A stretch of DNA of 9,746 nucleotides from Deltaproteobacteria bacterium (GTDB lineage: Bacteria > UBA10199 > DSSB01). Numbering within the stretch: the first letter of the stretch is position 1; the number at the start of each line of letters is the position of its first letter. The position numbers and the translations under genes are program-made. The stretch is taken from the NCBI GenBank assembly GCA_021414045.1, contig JAIOPF010000098.1, positions 1-9,746 on the forward strand. Reading direction: 5' to 3'. Under the pieces are notes generated by a model. That model was not told the origin of the DNA, made no database searches, and saw only the letters and a program-made list of their open reading frames with translations. Positions 1-5,116 of this stretch are shown piece by piece.

Positions 1-318
1 GGCTTGCTCGTCGAGCGCCAGATTATTGAGGCGCTTCGCCACCTGATTTTCGTAGGAGCGCTGTGCAACCTGCCCCACTCCATAAAGGCCGGCTGCGGCC
101 ACTTGGGCCCCTGGAAACGGCATGAATCGAAGGACGCTGGAGCCGATACTGGCGAAAATCGAACCGAATTTCTTCAGGCCCATCATGAACTTTTCGCCGA
201 AGGTGGGTTTGTCGAGAAGACTCCCGCCTTGGACCAACCGAACGTTGTTCGTGTTGATCATGGGCCGGCTGGCGATATCCATGCTGATTTGATTCGGGTT
301 AATTGCTTGAAATTCCAT
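1..318 (-). CDS. Partial small protein downstream of SctJ, paralogue-like to the needle-like protein (3' end outside window)
   Basis: The gene starts at ATG 318-316, with GGAG about 6 bases upstream, and stays open to base 1, so 106 residues are visible and the C-terminus is missing. No signal peptide is seen. Residues about 44-82 form an Ala/Gly/Phe-rich, mildly hydrophobic stretch with the pattern SIG, then FM, then GA and an Ala-rich run. The same pattern occurs at residues 55-75 of the needle-like protein at 1802-2398, so the two may be related secreted T3SS subunits. After it comes a charged helical part that includes QRSYENQVAKRLNNLALDEQ. The gene lies 85 bases after sctJ on the same strand and probably in the same operon. 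A rod (SctI-like) or second filament subunit is a reasonable guess from position, but without the C-terminus it is only inference. Confidence 0.7.
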   Translation of the reverse strand, partial: MEFQAINPNQISMDIASRPMINTNNVRLVQGGSLLDKPTFGEKFMMGLKKFGSIFASIGSSVLRFMPFPGAQVAAAGLYGVGQVAQRSYENQVAKRLNNLALDEQA

Positions 319-403
319 TAAAAACTCCAATAAATCCAACGATCACTTCACCCCTTTTATCGGGCAGGGAGCCCCCTGAAGTTTCGTGATGGAGTCATTT
401 CTT

Positions 404-1285
404 TTATTTTGGCGCGCTTGCCGCTTTTTCTCCAGCGCCAATCTGAGCCTGGACTCCACCCGTGCCCTCAAGCAAAGGAGGCGAAGCTCCACCTTGAACT
501 TCAGCTAATCCGGAATTCAACTTCGAGACCTTCAACTCTTGCCTCATCTTGGTCAGCTTGATCACGTTCAAGATGAGAGCCGCGGAAACTCCCGCCAATT
601 TGACGTTGCCGGCAATATCCCCTCCCGCCACCTGTGGCCCCTTGGCAAGGATCTCTTGGGGAGGTTGGACGAAGGTGATGATGACCGAAACGTCGCGAGG
701 ATCAAGGTTCTCCACCGACTTCGAGATAAACTGCTGCATGCGAGCTTCGGTCACTTCGTAACCGTCGGGGCTCTTTTTGACCCGTATGACCGCGGAAGCC
801 GTCGGCCGTTGATTGCTTTGCGTCTCGGTATTGAAAGGACTGATTTCGGGGACGTTCAAGACGATATCGGCGTCGATGACCCCCGGAACGCGCTGCAGCG
901 AATTGATAATGTCGCCTTTTTTCGCCAGCAGTTTGCGGCACTTTTCCTCTTCCGGCGTCGGAATCAGTCCCTTTTCTTTGCAAATTCCTTCGGAACCCAG
1001 CTCTTTGGCCTTCGGCAGGTTGTTCTCGACCAAGATACGGCGGGCTTGCTGGATCTGATCTTTTGGAACGGTGATACTATAGGAGATGTCTTGAGAGGAT
1101 TCCGTTTTGATTTTTTGAGCGTTGACGCCGTTCTGGTAGAGCACCACCAAGATCTCGTTCACTTCCTGCTCGCCCAAGTTTTGCTGCAGCGTCTCTTGAC
1201 CGCAGGCGGCGAGAAAGAAGATCGCGAAGGCCAAGACGGCCGCATTCCGGAAAATCCTCAAAATGAAGGGGAATCGAAGCTTCAT
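404..1285 (-). CDS. sctJ: Type III secretion inner-membrane ring lipoprotein SctJ (YscJ/PrgK/HrcJ family)
   Basis: This 293-aa protein is the clearest T3SS marker here. SctJ forms the periplasm-facing ring of the basal body in the inner membrane, with SctD, and is related to flagellar FliF. What is seen: a lipoprotein signal with the box LAAC (lipidated Cys28); the two ring-building modules, residues about 33-90 (EQEVNEILVVLYQNGVNAQK start) and about 117-205, with the family segment GLIPTPEEEK and PGVIDADIVLNVPE; then a weak membrane segment at about 228-246 and a short Ala/Gly-rich tail. ATG 1285 is preferred; an in-frame GTG at 1291 would add two residues. The start is 9 bases after the stop of the TPR gene upstream, so the two are probably co-transcribed. 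Odd: a Cys pair at residues 102 and 116 in the linker between modules, which I do not recall as typical of the family and which could form a periplasmic disulfide. Confidence 0.95.
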   Translation of the reverse strand: MKLRFPFILRIFRNAAVLAFAIFFLAACGQETLQQNLGEQEVNEILVVLYQNGVNAQKIKTESSQDISYSITVPKDQIQQARRILVENNLPKAKELGSEGICKEKGLIPTPEEEKCRKLLAKKGDIINSLQRVPGVIDADIVLNVPEISPFNTETQSNQRPTASAVIRVKKSPDGYEVTEARMQQFISKSVENLDPRDVSVIITFVQPPQEILAKGPQVAGGDIAGNVKLAGVSAALILNVIKLTKMRQELKVSKLNSGLAEVQGGASPPLLEGTGGVQAQIGAGEKAASAPK

Positions 1286-1294
1286 GAACACTCG

Positions 1295-1702
1295 TTATTT
1301 CTGAGGAGCCACCACGGGGGTGAATCCCTTCTTGATCAAATCCAACAGCGACCTGGCGAAATCCCCGGATTTTCCATCCGGATCCAGCTTGGAAGCCTTG
1401 TCCAGGGCCTCGACGGCTTTTTCCTTATCGCCTTTAAAAAACAAGGCTTCTCCCATGTAGGCCATGGCGAAAGCGCTCTTGGGGTCGAGATCCAAAGCTT
1501 CTTTATAGGTCTTGATCGCTTGCTCGAATTTGGCCTGAACGCAGTAGACGTTCCCGAGGGCGACTAAAGGCACCTCGCTTTTGGGCGCCAGGACGACGAC
1601 GCCCTCGAAGACCTCCTTGGCCTCTTTATAGCGTTGCATGCCTAAATAAAGATAACCGGATTCGAGCAAGATGCGCAGGTCTTCGCTGGGAACTTGAATC
1701 AT
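1295..1702 (-). CDS. Small TPR protein in the SctG (YscG-type needle chaperone) position
   Basis: This 135-aa cytoplasmic protein has no signal peptide and is made of about three TPR units (residues about 7-40, 43-76 and 77-110, with the usual G-Y/A-P pattern, for example ALDLDP and SKLDPDG), followed by a short tail. YscG-type chaperones are small TPR proteins that, with SctE, hold the needle subunit in the cytoplasm; SycD/LcrH chaperones have a similar fold. The position, after the needle-like gene and before sctJ, matches yscG. The start is ATG 1702 with GAGG at 1711-1714 (spacing 8). A longer in-frame reading to 1765 would begin inside a terminator hairpin and is rejected. The assignment to SctG rests on fold, size and gene order, not on a sequence signature. 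Confidence 0.8.
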   Translation of the reverse strand: MIQVPSEDLRILLESGYLYLGMQRYKEAKEVFEGVVVLAPKSEVPLVALGNVYCVQAKFEQAIKTYKEALDLDPKSAFAMAYMGEALFFKGDKEKAVEALDKASKLDPDGKSGDFARSLLDLIKKGFTPVVAPQK

Positions 1703-1710
1703 ATAAAGGA

Positions 1711-1714
1711 CCTC
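1711..1714 (-). promoter_or_regulatory. Ribosome binding site deciding the start of the TPR gene
   Basis: GAGG lies 8 bases before ATG 1702. It fixes the start downstream of the terminator, against the longer reading to 1765. Confidence 0.6.
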
Positions 1715-1717
1715 GTC

Positions 1718-1763
1718 AAAAAAAAGGGTAAATGGCTTTCCTTGGTAGAATAACCATTTACCC
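1718..1763 (-). terminator. Intrinsic terminator between needle-like gene and TPR/sctJ genes
   Basis: On the minus strand GGGTAAATGG (1763-1754) pairs perfectly with CCATTTACCC (1735-1726), a 10-bp stem with an 18-base loop, followed at once by eight T (1725-1718). It sits about 40 bases after the stop codon of the needle-like gene and just before the TPR gene. Within a T3SS operon it would act as a full or partial stop, keeping needle-subunit mRNA more abundant than basal-body mRNA. The A/T context on the other side is weaker, so its direction is read as minus strand. Confidence 0.8.
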
Positions 1764-1768
1764 AAAAT

Positions 1769-1783
1769 TTTATAGCATTTTCT
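1769..1783 (-). promoter_or_regulatory. Possible extended -10 element upstream of the TPR/sctJ genes
   Basis: The minus strand reads TGCTATAAA (TGn plus TATAAA, -10 hexamer at 1774-1769) between the needle-like gene and the terminator hairpin. No convincing -35 was found at 16-18 bases. A start about 7 bases downstream would put the terminator hairpin at the very 5' end of the transcript, so this may be chance A/T richness. Confidence 0.25.
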
Positions 1784-1801
1784 TTTTTCGAACAGCCGCG
1801 A

Positions 1802-2398
1802 TTACGAGCGAACGTTACGAATCGCGTTCAACTTGGCGTCGGAATCGGTTTTCGCGATGTTCGACATCATCTGGCTGACCTGGGAGACGTTCTGCACCTT
1901 GGTCTGCAGGGCCAAGAATTCGATCTGTTGGCTTTGCATGGAGTTGATCTGCGAATCGAAACTGCTGGCGCTGCTTCCTTGTACGCCTGTGCTAGGAATA
2001 CCGGAACTACCATAGCCCGGAGCCGCACCCGGCATTCCGCTGCTACCACTCGAACCCGTGTATCCAGGAGCCGTGCCTGGCATCGCCAGAGACTTGCCGG
2101 CGCCGTAAGACATCGTGTTGGTTCCACCGAAGCCCGGGGTCGAGAAACCGCCGCCTTGACCAGTGAAAGCCGAAACCGCCGCGCCCGTGATGGCCGCGCC
2201 TTTCATTCCCATGAAGGGGGCTGCGGCACCAATCGAGGGACCCGCCAGTGACATGACATCGCTCGCCACGCTCAAAGCTTTATTGAAGCCGGCATCCCCG
2301 ACCACATCCTGCTTTCCTTGAAAAGCAGCGTCTTGTCGCATCAGTTGCCGGGTATCGACCGGGCTAAAACCTTGATTCGTCACATAAGTATCGGCCAT
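1802..2398 (-). CDS. Enlarged needle-like (SctF-type) T3SS subunit with Gly/Ser/Pro-rich linker
   Basis: This 198-aa protein starts at ATG 2398 with a strong AGGAGG 6 bases upstream. It has no Sec signal, as expected for a T3SS substrate. N-terminal part: residues 1-50 polar and helical, then an Ala/Gly-rich hydrophobic stretch at 50-78 (PSIGAAAPFMGMKGAAITGA). Residues about 80-145 are low-complexity Gly/Ser/Pro with a near-repeat MPGxAPGY. Residues about 148-198 are helical. The last 33 residues before the final Ser (165-197) align without gaps to the C-termini of PrgI and MxiH as I remember them: identities at Q165, K167, S179, N180, K183, D187, I193, N195 and R197. That helix lines the needle channel in the known structures. 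Needle proteins are about 80 aa, so this one is more than twice the usual length. The position between SctE-like and SctG-like genes also fits sctF. Alternative: another filament or secreted subunit. The needle role is inferred. Confidence 0.75.
   Translation of the reverse strand: MADTYVTNQGFSPVDTRQLMRQDAAFQGKQDVVGDAGFNKALSVASDVMSLAGPSIGAAAPFMGMKGAAITGAAVSAFTGQGGGFSTPGFGGTNTMSYGAGKSLAMPGTAPGYTGSSGSSGMPGAAPGYGSSGIPSTGVQGSSASSFDSQINSMQSQQIEFLALQTKVQNVSQVSQMMSNIAKTDSDAKLNAIRNVRS
1985..2083 (-). repeat. Imperfect tandem repeat in the linker of the needle-like protein
   Basis: Residues 106-121 and 122-138 both begin MPG(T/A)APGY and continue with Ser/Gly runs. This gives two imperfect units of about 16 residues in a flexible low-complexity linker. 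Confidence 0.6.
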
Positions 2399-2420
2399 GG
2401 GTTCCTCCTACAAAAGCCCC

Positions 2421-2459
2421 TGGGAAAACATCGGTTTCCCATCTCACAAACCAATTATC
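2421..2459 (-). promoter_or_regulatory. Short inverted repeat and possible -10 ahead of the needle-like gene
   Basis: TGGGAAA (2421-2427) and TTTCCCA (2435-2441) are perfect inverted arms with a 7-base loop, just upstream of the AGGAGG of the needle-like gene. On the minus strand GATAAT (2459-2454) could be a -10 box, but no good -35 was found. The hairpin could shape the 5' leader or stabilise the mRNA. It lacks a T-run, so it is not read as a terminator. Confidence 0.3.
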
Positions 2460-2510
2460 GAGGAGGCGGGAGGGCAAAGTTGCGGCTTCAGCCACGAAAT
2501 CCCGTAATCT

Positions 2511-2786
2511 TTAGGATTTGCCCGCCTCTTTCTTGAGGACCTCCATCATTTGGTATTTTAGCCTCAGCAGTTCTTTAAATAAATCCATCGTCAGCTCGTA
2601 GGAACGCATGGCCTTTTTGGCCGCCTTTCCCTTGCCGAGACCACTTTTCTGCTTGGCGATCTTCTCCAGCTCTTCGAAAGAGTGCCCAAAACTCTTATTC
2701 ACCGCGTCAAATTCTTCGGTTTCAACCAGCTTTTCAATGCGTGGGTAACCGGCGGTCAGGGCTTCTTCGGTATTGTTTTTGGCCAT
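2511..2786 (-). CDS. Small helical protein in the SctE (needle co-chaperone) position
   Basis: This 91-aa charged, all-helical-looking protein has no signal peptide or membrane segment. Residues 1-45 hold a Glu-rich helix, 46-58 a Gly/Lys/Ala linker (GLGKGKAAKK), and 60-91 a long amphipathic helix (SYELTMDLFKELLRLKYQMM). ATG 2786 is chosen because GAGGA lies directly upstream (2794-2790); the longer reading from TTG 2831 would begin at the predicted transcription start and has no ribosome site. In ysc operons a small helical SctE gene lies between sctD and sctF and its product forms a chaperone with SctG. Here the gene lies just before the needle-like gene, which suggests the same job. No diagnostic residue identifies it, so the role is positional inference; it could be another T3SS chaperone. 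Confidence 0.75.
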   Translation of the reverse strand: MAKNNTEEALTAGYPRIEKLVETEEFDAVNKSFGHSFEELEKIAKQKSGLGKGKAAKKAMRSYELTMDLFKELLRLKYQMMEVLKKEAGKS

Positions 2787-2819
2787 AAGTCCTCGGGAGA
2801 GATGAAATTGGAGATACGA

Positions 2820-2843
2820 AAAATCCTCCAATATTAGGATTTT
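2820..2843 (-). repeat. Perfect 8-bp inverted repeat at the predicted transcription start
   Basis: AAAATCCT (2820-2827) and AGGATTTT (2836-2843) are perfect inverted arms around an 8-base loop. The palindrome lies directly downstream of the -10 box at 2844-2849 and covers the expected start site, so it could be an operator for a dimeric regulator or a 5'-leader hairpin. Confidence 0.5.
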
Positions 2844-2872
2844 ATTAAAAGATCGCGCAGGTCGAATGTCAA
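2844..2872 (-). promoter_or_regulatory. Strong sigma70-type promoter for the small helical and needle-like genes
   Basis: On the minus strand a consensus -35 TTGACA (2872-2867) is separated by exactly 17 bases from TTTAAT (2849-2844), which matches the -10 consensus at five of six bases. It lies in the gap between the TPR-PEGA gene and the 91-aa gene and points at the latter. Start of transcription is expected near 2837-2835. Confidence 0.75.
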
Positions 2873-2895
2873 GGCGATTTATTTGCGGATGAAGA

Positions 2896-3534
2896 CTACT
2901 GCAACGGTTGCAGCTTCACGATGAGCGGCTTAATCGCCGACAAAGGCAAAGTCACCCGGCTCTCGAAAGGCTTGAAACCATCCTTTTGGATGGACACGCG
3001 ATAGGAACCAACCAAAAGATCCGACAAGATCACCGGAGTGGCCTGAGCCAGTGGATTGCCATTGATGCTGATCTGCGCCCCAACCGGCTCGGTGGCCACG
3101 TAAAGGACCGACTTCATCGGCGAGATCTTGTGGTACAAGGTCTCGGCCTCGCTCTGGATCTTCTCGTCCTTGGTGTTGAGAACGATATTGATCAAGCTGA
3201 CCAAAGCCTTGTCGTTTTGCCCCAGGCCCGCATAGGCTTCCGCCATCCCAAGCTCGGCCGACTTCGCGTACTCGGGGCTATCTTTGGCGCGCTGAAAATA
3301 GGCCAGGGCCTGATCGAAAGTCTGCGTCTTCGTGAAAGCCTGTCCCAGCAACATATGGATCTGGGCGAGTTCGGTGGCCTCCGGCCCCTTTTTCAAGGCC
3401 TCGGCCAATTGCTCGATGGCTTCGTTGTACTGCCCCACCTTGATCAATTGCCGTCCCTTGTTGATGAACTCCCCGGCCGGACTGGTGTTGAGGTTGAAAT
3501 TCGCGGTGTAAGGCGTGTTGAGCTCGATGCTCAA
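2896..3534 (-). CDS. TPR-PEGA protein of unknown role within the T3SS locus
   Basis: About 212 aa. Residues about 22-52, 57-87 and 91-120 look like TPR units; residues about 142-208 form a PEGA-type beta domain (SVLYVATEPVGAQISINGN, then TPV, then VGSYRVSIQKDGF). PEGA domains are usually found in surface or periplasmic proteins, yet no signal peptide or membrane segment is visible. The start is uncertain: the in-frame stop TAA 3561-3559 blocks an upstream start, and the first usual codon is TTG 3534, whose AAGGA is too close (1-2 bases). The AAGGA is better placed for the ATC codon at 3528. The gene stays in the same frame as the SctD-like gene upstream and ends in TAG. It probably works with that protein, perhaps at the basal body, but its function is not recognised. 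Confidence 0.75.
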   Translation of the reverse strand: MSIELNTPYTANFNLNTSPAGEFINKGRQLIKVGQYNEAIEQLAEALKKGPEATELAQIHMLLGQAFTKTQTFDQALAYFQRAKDSPEYAKSAELGMAEAYAGLGQNDKALVSLINIVLNTKDEKIQSEAETLYHKISPMKSVLYVATEPVGAQISINGNPLAQATPVILSDLLVGSYRVSIQKDGFKPFESRVTLPLSAIKPLIVKLQPLQ

Positions 3535-3558
3535 TTCCTTTTCGAATTCGTTGAAGCC

Positions 3559-3630
3559 TTACTTTTTCAGCACAATATAATGCCGACCCGTCGGAAGGTT
3601 TCCGTTGAAGGGCGTCTCGCCGAGCTTCTA
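3559..3630 (-). other. In-frame extension after an amber stop that completes a PEGA domain
   Basis: After TAG 3630-3628, 22 further codons in the same frame encode KLGETPFNGNLPTGRHYIVL plus two Lys, ending at TAA 3561-3559. Joined to the preceding AELLVDG this restores a textbook PEGA pattern (DG, then LGxTPF, then G-H). The coding match shows this DNA was, or is, the true C-terminus of the SctD-like protein. Confidence 0.8.
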
Positions 3631-4974
3631 GCCGTCCACCAAGAGTTCGGCGCCTGGAGGGGTGCTCCCCTCCAGGGTTTCCGGTTGGCGCGCCTCCGCG
3701 ACGTATTTTCCGTAAGGCAAATACACGGGAGTATCGAAGGAAATATTGGAGACCTTGAGCGGTTTCATCTCGCTTTGATTGGGCAGGAATTTCCCTTCGA
3801 GGTAGAGCTCGCCGTTTTTAGGAAGCGCGACCACTTTGAGGCGACCGATCTTCGCCACGAAGTTCGCCGGAATCACCTCGTCTTGCTTCTGCGCGGTGAA
3901 GGTGATTTTTTCGGTCCACTTCTCGCCGATGCCTTCGAGGAAAAATTCGGCCGTCAGCTCTTGCGGCTGGCCCACAGGCACCTGCACGCTGATCTTGAAG
4001 GGAGTTTGGCCCAACTCCTTTTCTTTATAAAAAACCTTGGCCGGGACGGGCTTGGCATCGGCTTCGAGAAACACCGGCGCCGCCTGCCCCGCCGGAGTAT
4101 CGGTCTTAGGCGGAGTCAAAACCTTGGGGGGCTCCGAGGTGGGCTTTTCCGCGACGGGTTTTTCGGTCTTGGGCTTATCGGCGACCTTGGCCTTACCCGC
4201 GCCCAGATAGGCCTTCAGCTTGGAAAAAGCTCCGGCGCGATTCGCAAAATAGGCGCTGCCACCGATCAAGCCGAACACCACCAACAGGATTAAAAAATTT
4301 CGAAAACCCCGAGATTTCCCCTTTGCCGCCACCGCTCCAACGGCTGCGGGCCCCTCGCCTTCGATTTTTTTGAGTTCTTCATGAAGGGTTTTTTCACCCA
4401 CCTCGGCCTTGGGTGGCGGCGGAGGCGGGGCCACCGGCTCAGGTTCGGGCTCTGGCTCGGGTTCAGGCTCAGGTTCGGGGGCATATAACATCGGAGACGA
4501 GGCTTCCGGCGCGGCCTCTTCCGCCACACGGGGGGTGAATTCTTCCTTCACCTCGGACTCGAAGGGTTCGTCGGTGGCTTCCTCGAGGAAACGCAGGGTG
4601 TAAATTCCGACCTTGATCGCGTCGAGATGATGGAGGGTCTGCTCGCCTTGGATCTTCTTGTTATTTAAGAAAGTTCCATTACGGGATCCGATGTCTCGAA
4701 CGGTGTAAGCATTGTTTCCAGCAGCTTGAATCACCGAGTGCGAACGGGAAACGCTGTTATCCTCGAGAATGATGCTATTGCTGGTGGCGCGGCCTAGGGT
4801 AAGCTCTTTTTGGTAGGCGACCGTGAACCAGGCCCCTTGCTTGGGTCCTTGGACGATTTCGATGAGCGGATAGGCCTCGGGACCTCGAACCTGCCCCTTG
4901 GGCGGTTGGTCGAGCTCTTCATACGCTTTAATAAAGGTATTTTCCTCGGCTCCGGTTTTAGAAGGACCTTTCAT
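3628..4974 (-). CDS. FHA-transmembrane-PEGA protein, SctD-like position and topology
   Basis: 448 aa to the TAG stop, 470 sense residues if that codon is bypassed. ATG 4974 has AAGGGA 5 bases upstream. Residues about 37-130 are an FHA domain with the phosphothreonine-binding residues G61-R62, S76-x-x-H79 and N99-G100. Then come an acidic region, a Pro-Glu run (166-180) and Pro-rich part, one membrane segment (226-244) and a periplasmic part with PEGA-like beta units: about 301-345 (ELGQTPF), 375-430 and one cut short at 438. SctD proteins have a cytoplasmic FHA fold, one membrane pass and a periplasmic ring domain. Topology and position ahead of the E-F-G-J genes fit SctD, but canonical SctD has a degenerate FHA and no PEGA, so the call is inferred; an FHA accessory protein is the alternative. 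Confidence 0.75.
   Translation of the reverse strand: MKGPSKTGAEENTFIKAYEELDQPPKGQVRGPEAYPLIEIVQGPKQGAWFTVAYQKELTLGRATSNSIILEDNSVSRSHSVIQAAGNNAYTVRDIGSRNGTFLNNKKIQGEQTLHHLDAIKVGIYTLRFLEEATDEPFESEVKEEFTPRVAEEAAPEASSPMLYAPEPEPEPEPEPEPEPVAPPPPPPKAEVGEKTLHEELKKIEGEGPAAVGAVAAKGKSRGFRNFLILLVVFGLIGGSAYFANRAGAFSKLKAYLGAGKAKVADKPKTEKPVAEKPTSEPPKVLTPPKTDTPAGQAAPVFLEADAKPVPAKVFYKEKELGQTPFKISVQVPVGQPQELTAEFFLEGIGEKWTEKITFTAQKQDEVIPANFVAKIGRLKVVALPKNGELYLEGKFLPNQSEMKPLKVSNISFDTPVYLPYGKYVAEARQPETLEGSTPPGAELLVDG
4436..4480 (-). repeat. Pro-Glu dipeptide repeat tract
   Basis: A degenerate six-base repeat encodes about seven Pro-Glu pairs (residues about 166-180 of the SctD-like protein). Such stiff Pro-Glu rods act as spacers between domains; the tract is a candidate for length variation between strains. 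Confidence 0.75.
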
Positions 4975-5047
4975 GAAATCCCTTCGGCTCTGCAGGCGAT
5001 GGTGGCGCCTGATCTTCCCCCCGAATTGCGGCGGGTAGCATAAAATC

Positions 5048-5075
5048 TTGATATTGCAAAGAAATAAACTACAAT
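5048..5075 (+). promoter_or_regulatory. Sigma70-type promoter for the TPR-FHA operon
   Basis: TTGATA (5048-5053, five of six consensus bases) and TACAAT (5070-5075, five of six) are 16 bases apart. The expected start near 5082 leaves a leader of about 35 bases before GTG 5117. Confidence 0.65.
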
Positions 5076-5104
5076 CCTAAAGCTACTTGCGGCGTATTCA
5101 ATAC

Positions 5105-5109
5105 TGGAG
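5105..5109 (+). promoter_or_regulatory. Ribosome binding site supporting GTG 5117
   Basis: TGGAG ends 7 bases before GTG 5117, an ideal spacing. The upstream TTG 5087 has no such site and would lie almost at the 5' end of the mRNA. Confidence 0.6.
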
Positions 5110-5116
5110 TTTCCGC

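Larger units (their letters stand above)
4975..5116. other. Divergent intergenic region between the SctD-like and TPR genes
   Basis: 142 bases separate the two divergent starts. The plus-strand side has a good promoter, listed separately. On the minus strand TATGCT near 5043-5038 could be a -10 for the SctD-like gene, but I found no matching -35. Confidence 0.5.

Noticed and set aside
341..403. Hairpin CAGGG-GGCT-CCCTG after sctJ as a terminator
   Set aside because: The 5-bp stem is not followed by a T-run, and the next gene follows with its own ribosome site.
539..1567. Plus-strand open frame (342 codons) opposite sctJ and the TPR gene
   Set aside because: It overlaps the unmistakable sctJ on the other strand, and its product is Arg/Asp-rich without motifs.
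1703..1765. N-terminal extension of the small TPR protein
   Set aside because: Its codons are the stem and T-run of the terminator, and a good GAGG lies before ATG 1702.
3628..3630. TAG recoded as a sense codon throughout this genome
   Set aside because: TAG ends at least four other genes in the window at sensible places, so general recoding is not supported; only local readthrough, mutation or error remains.
2908..4293. Long plus-strand open frame (461 codons) opposite the TPR-PEGA and SctD-like genes
   Set aside because: It is antisense to two genes with recognisable domains (PEGA, TPR) and shows no domain of its own; long antisense frames are common with this codon use.
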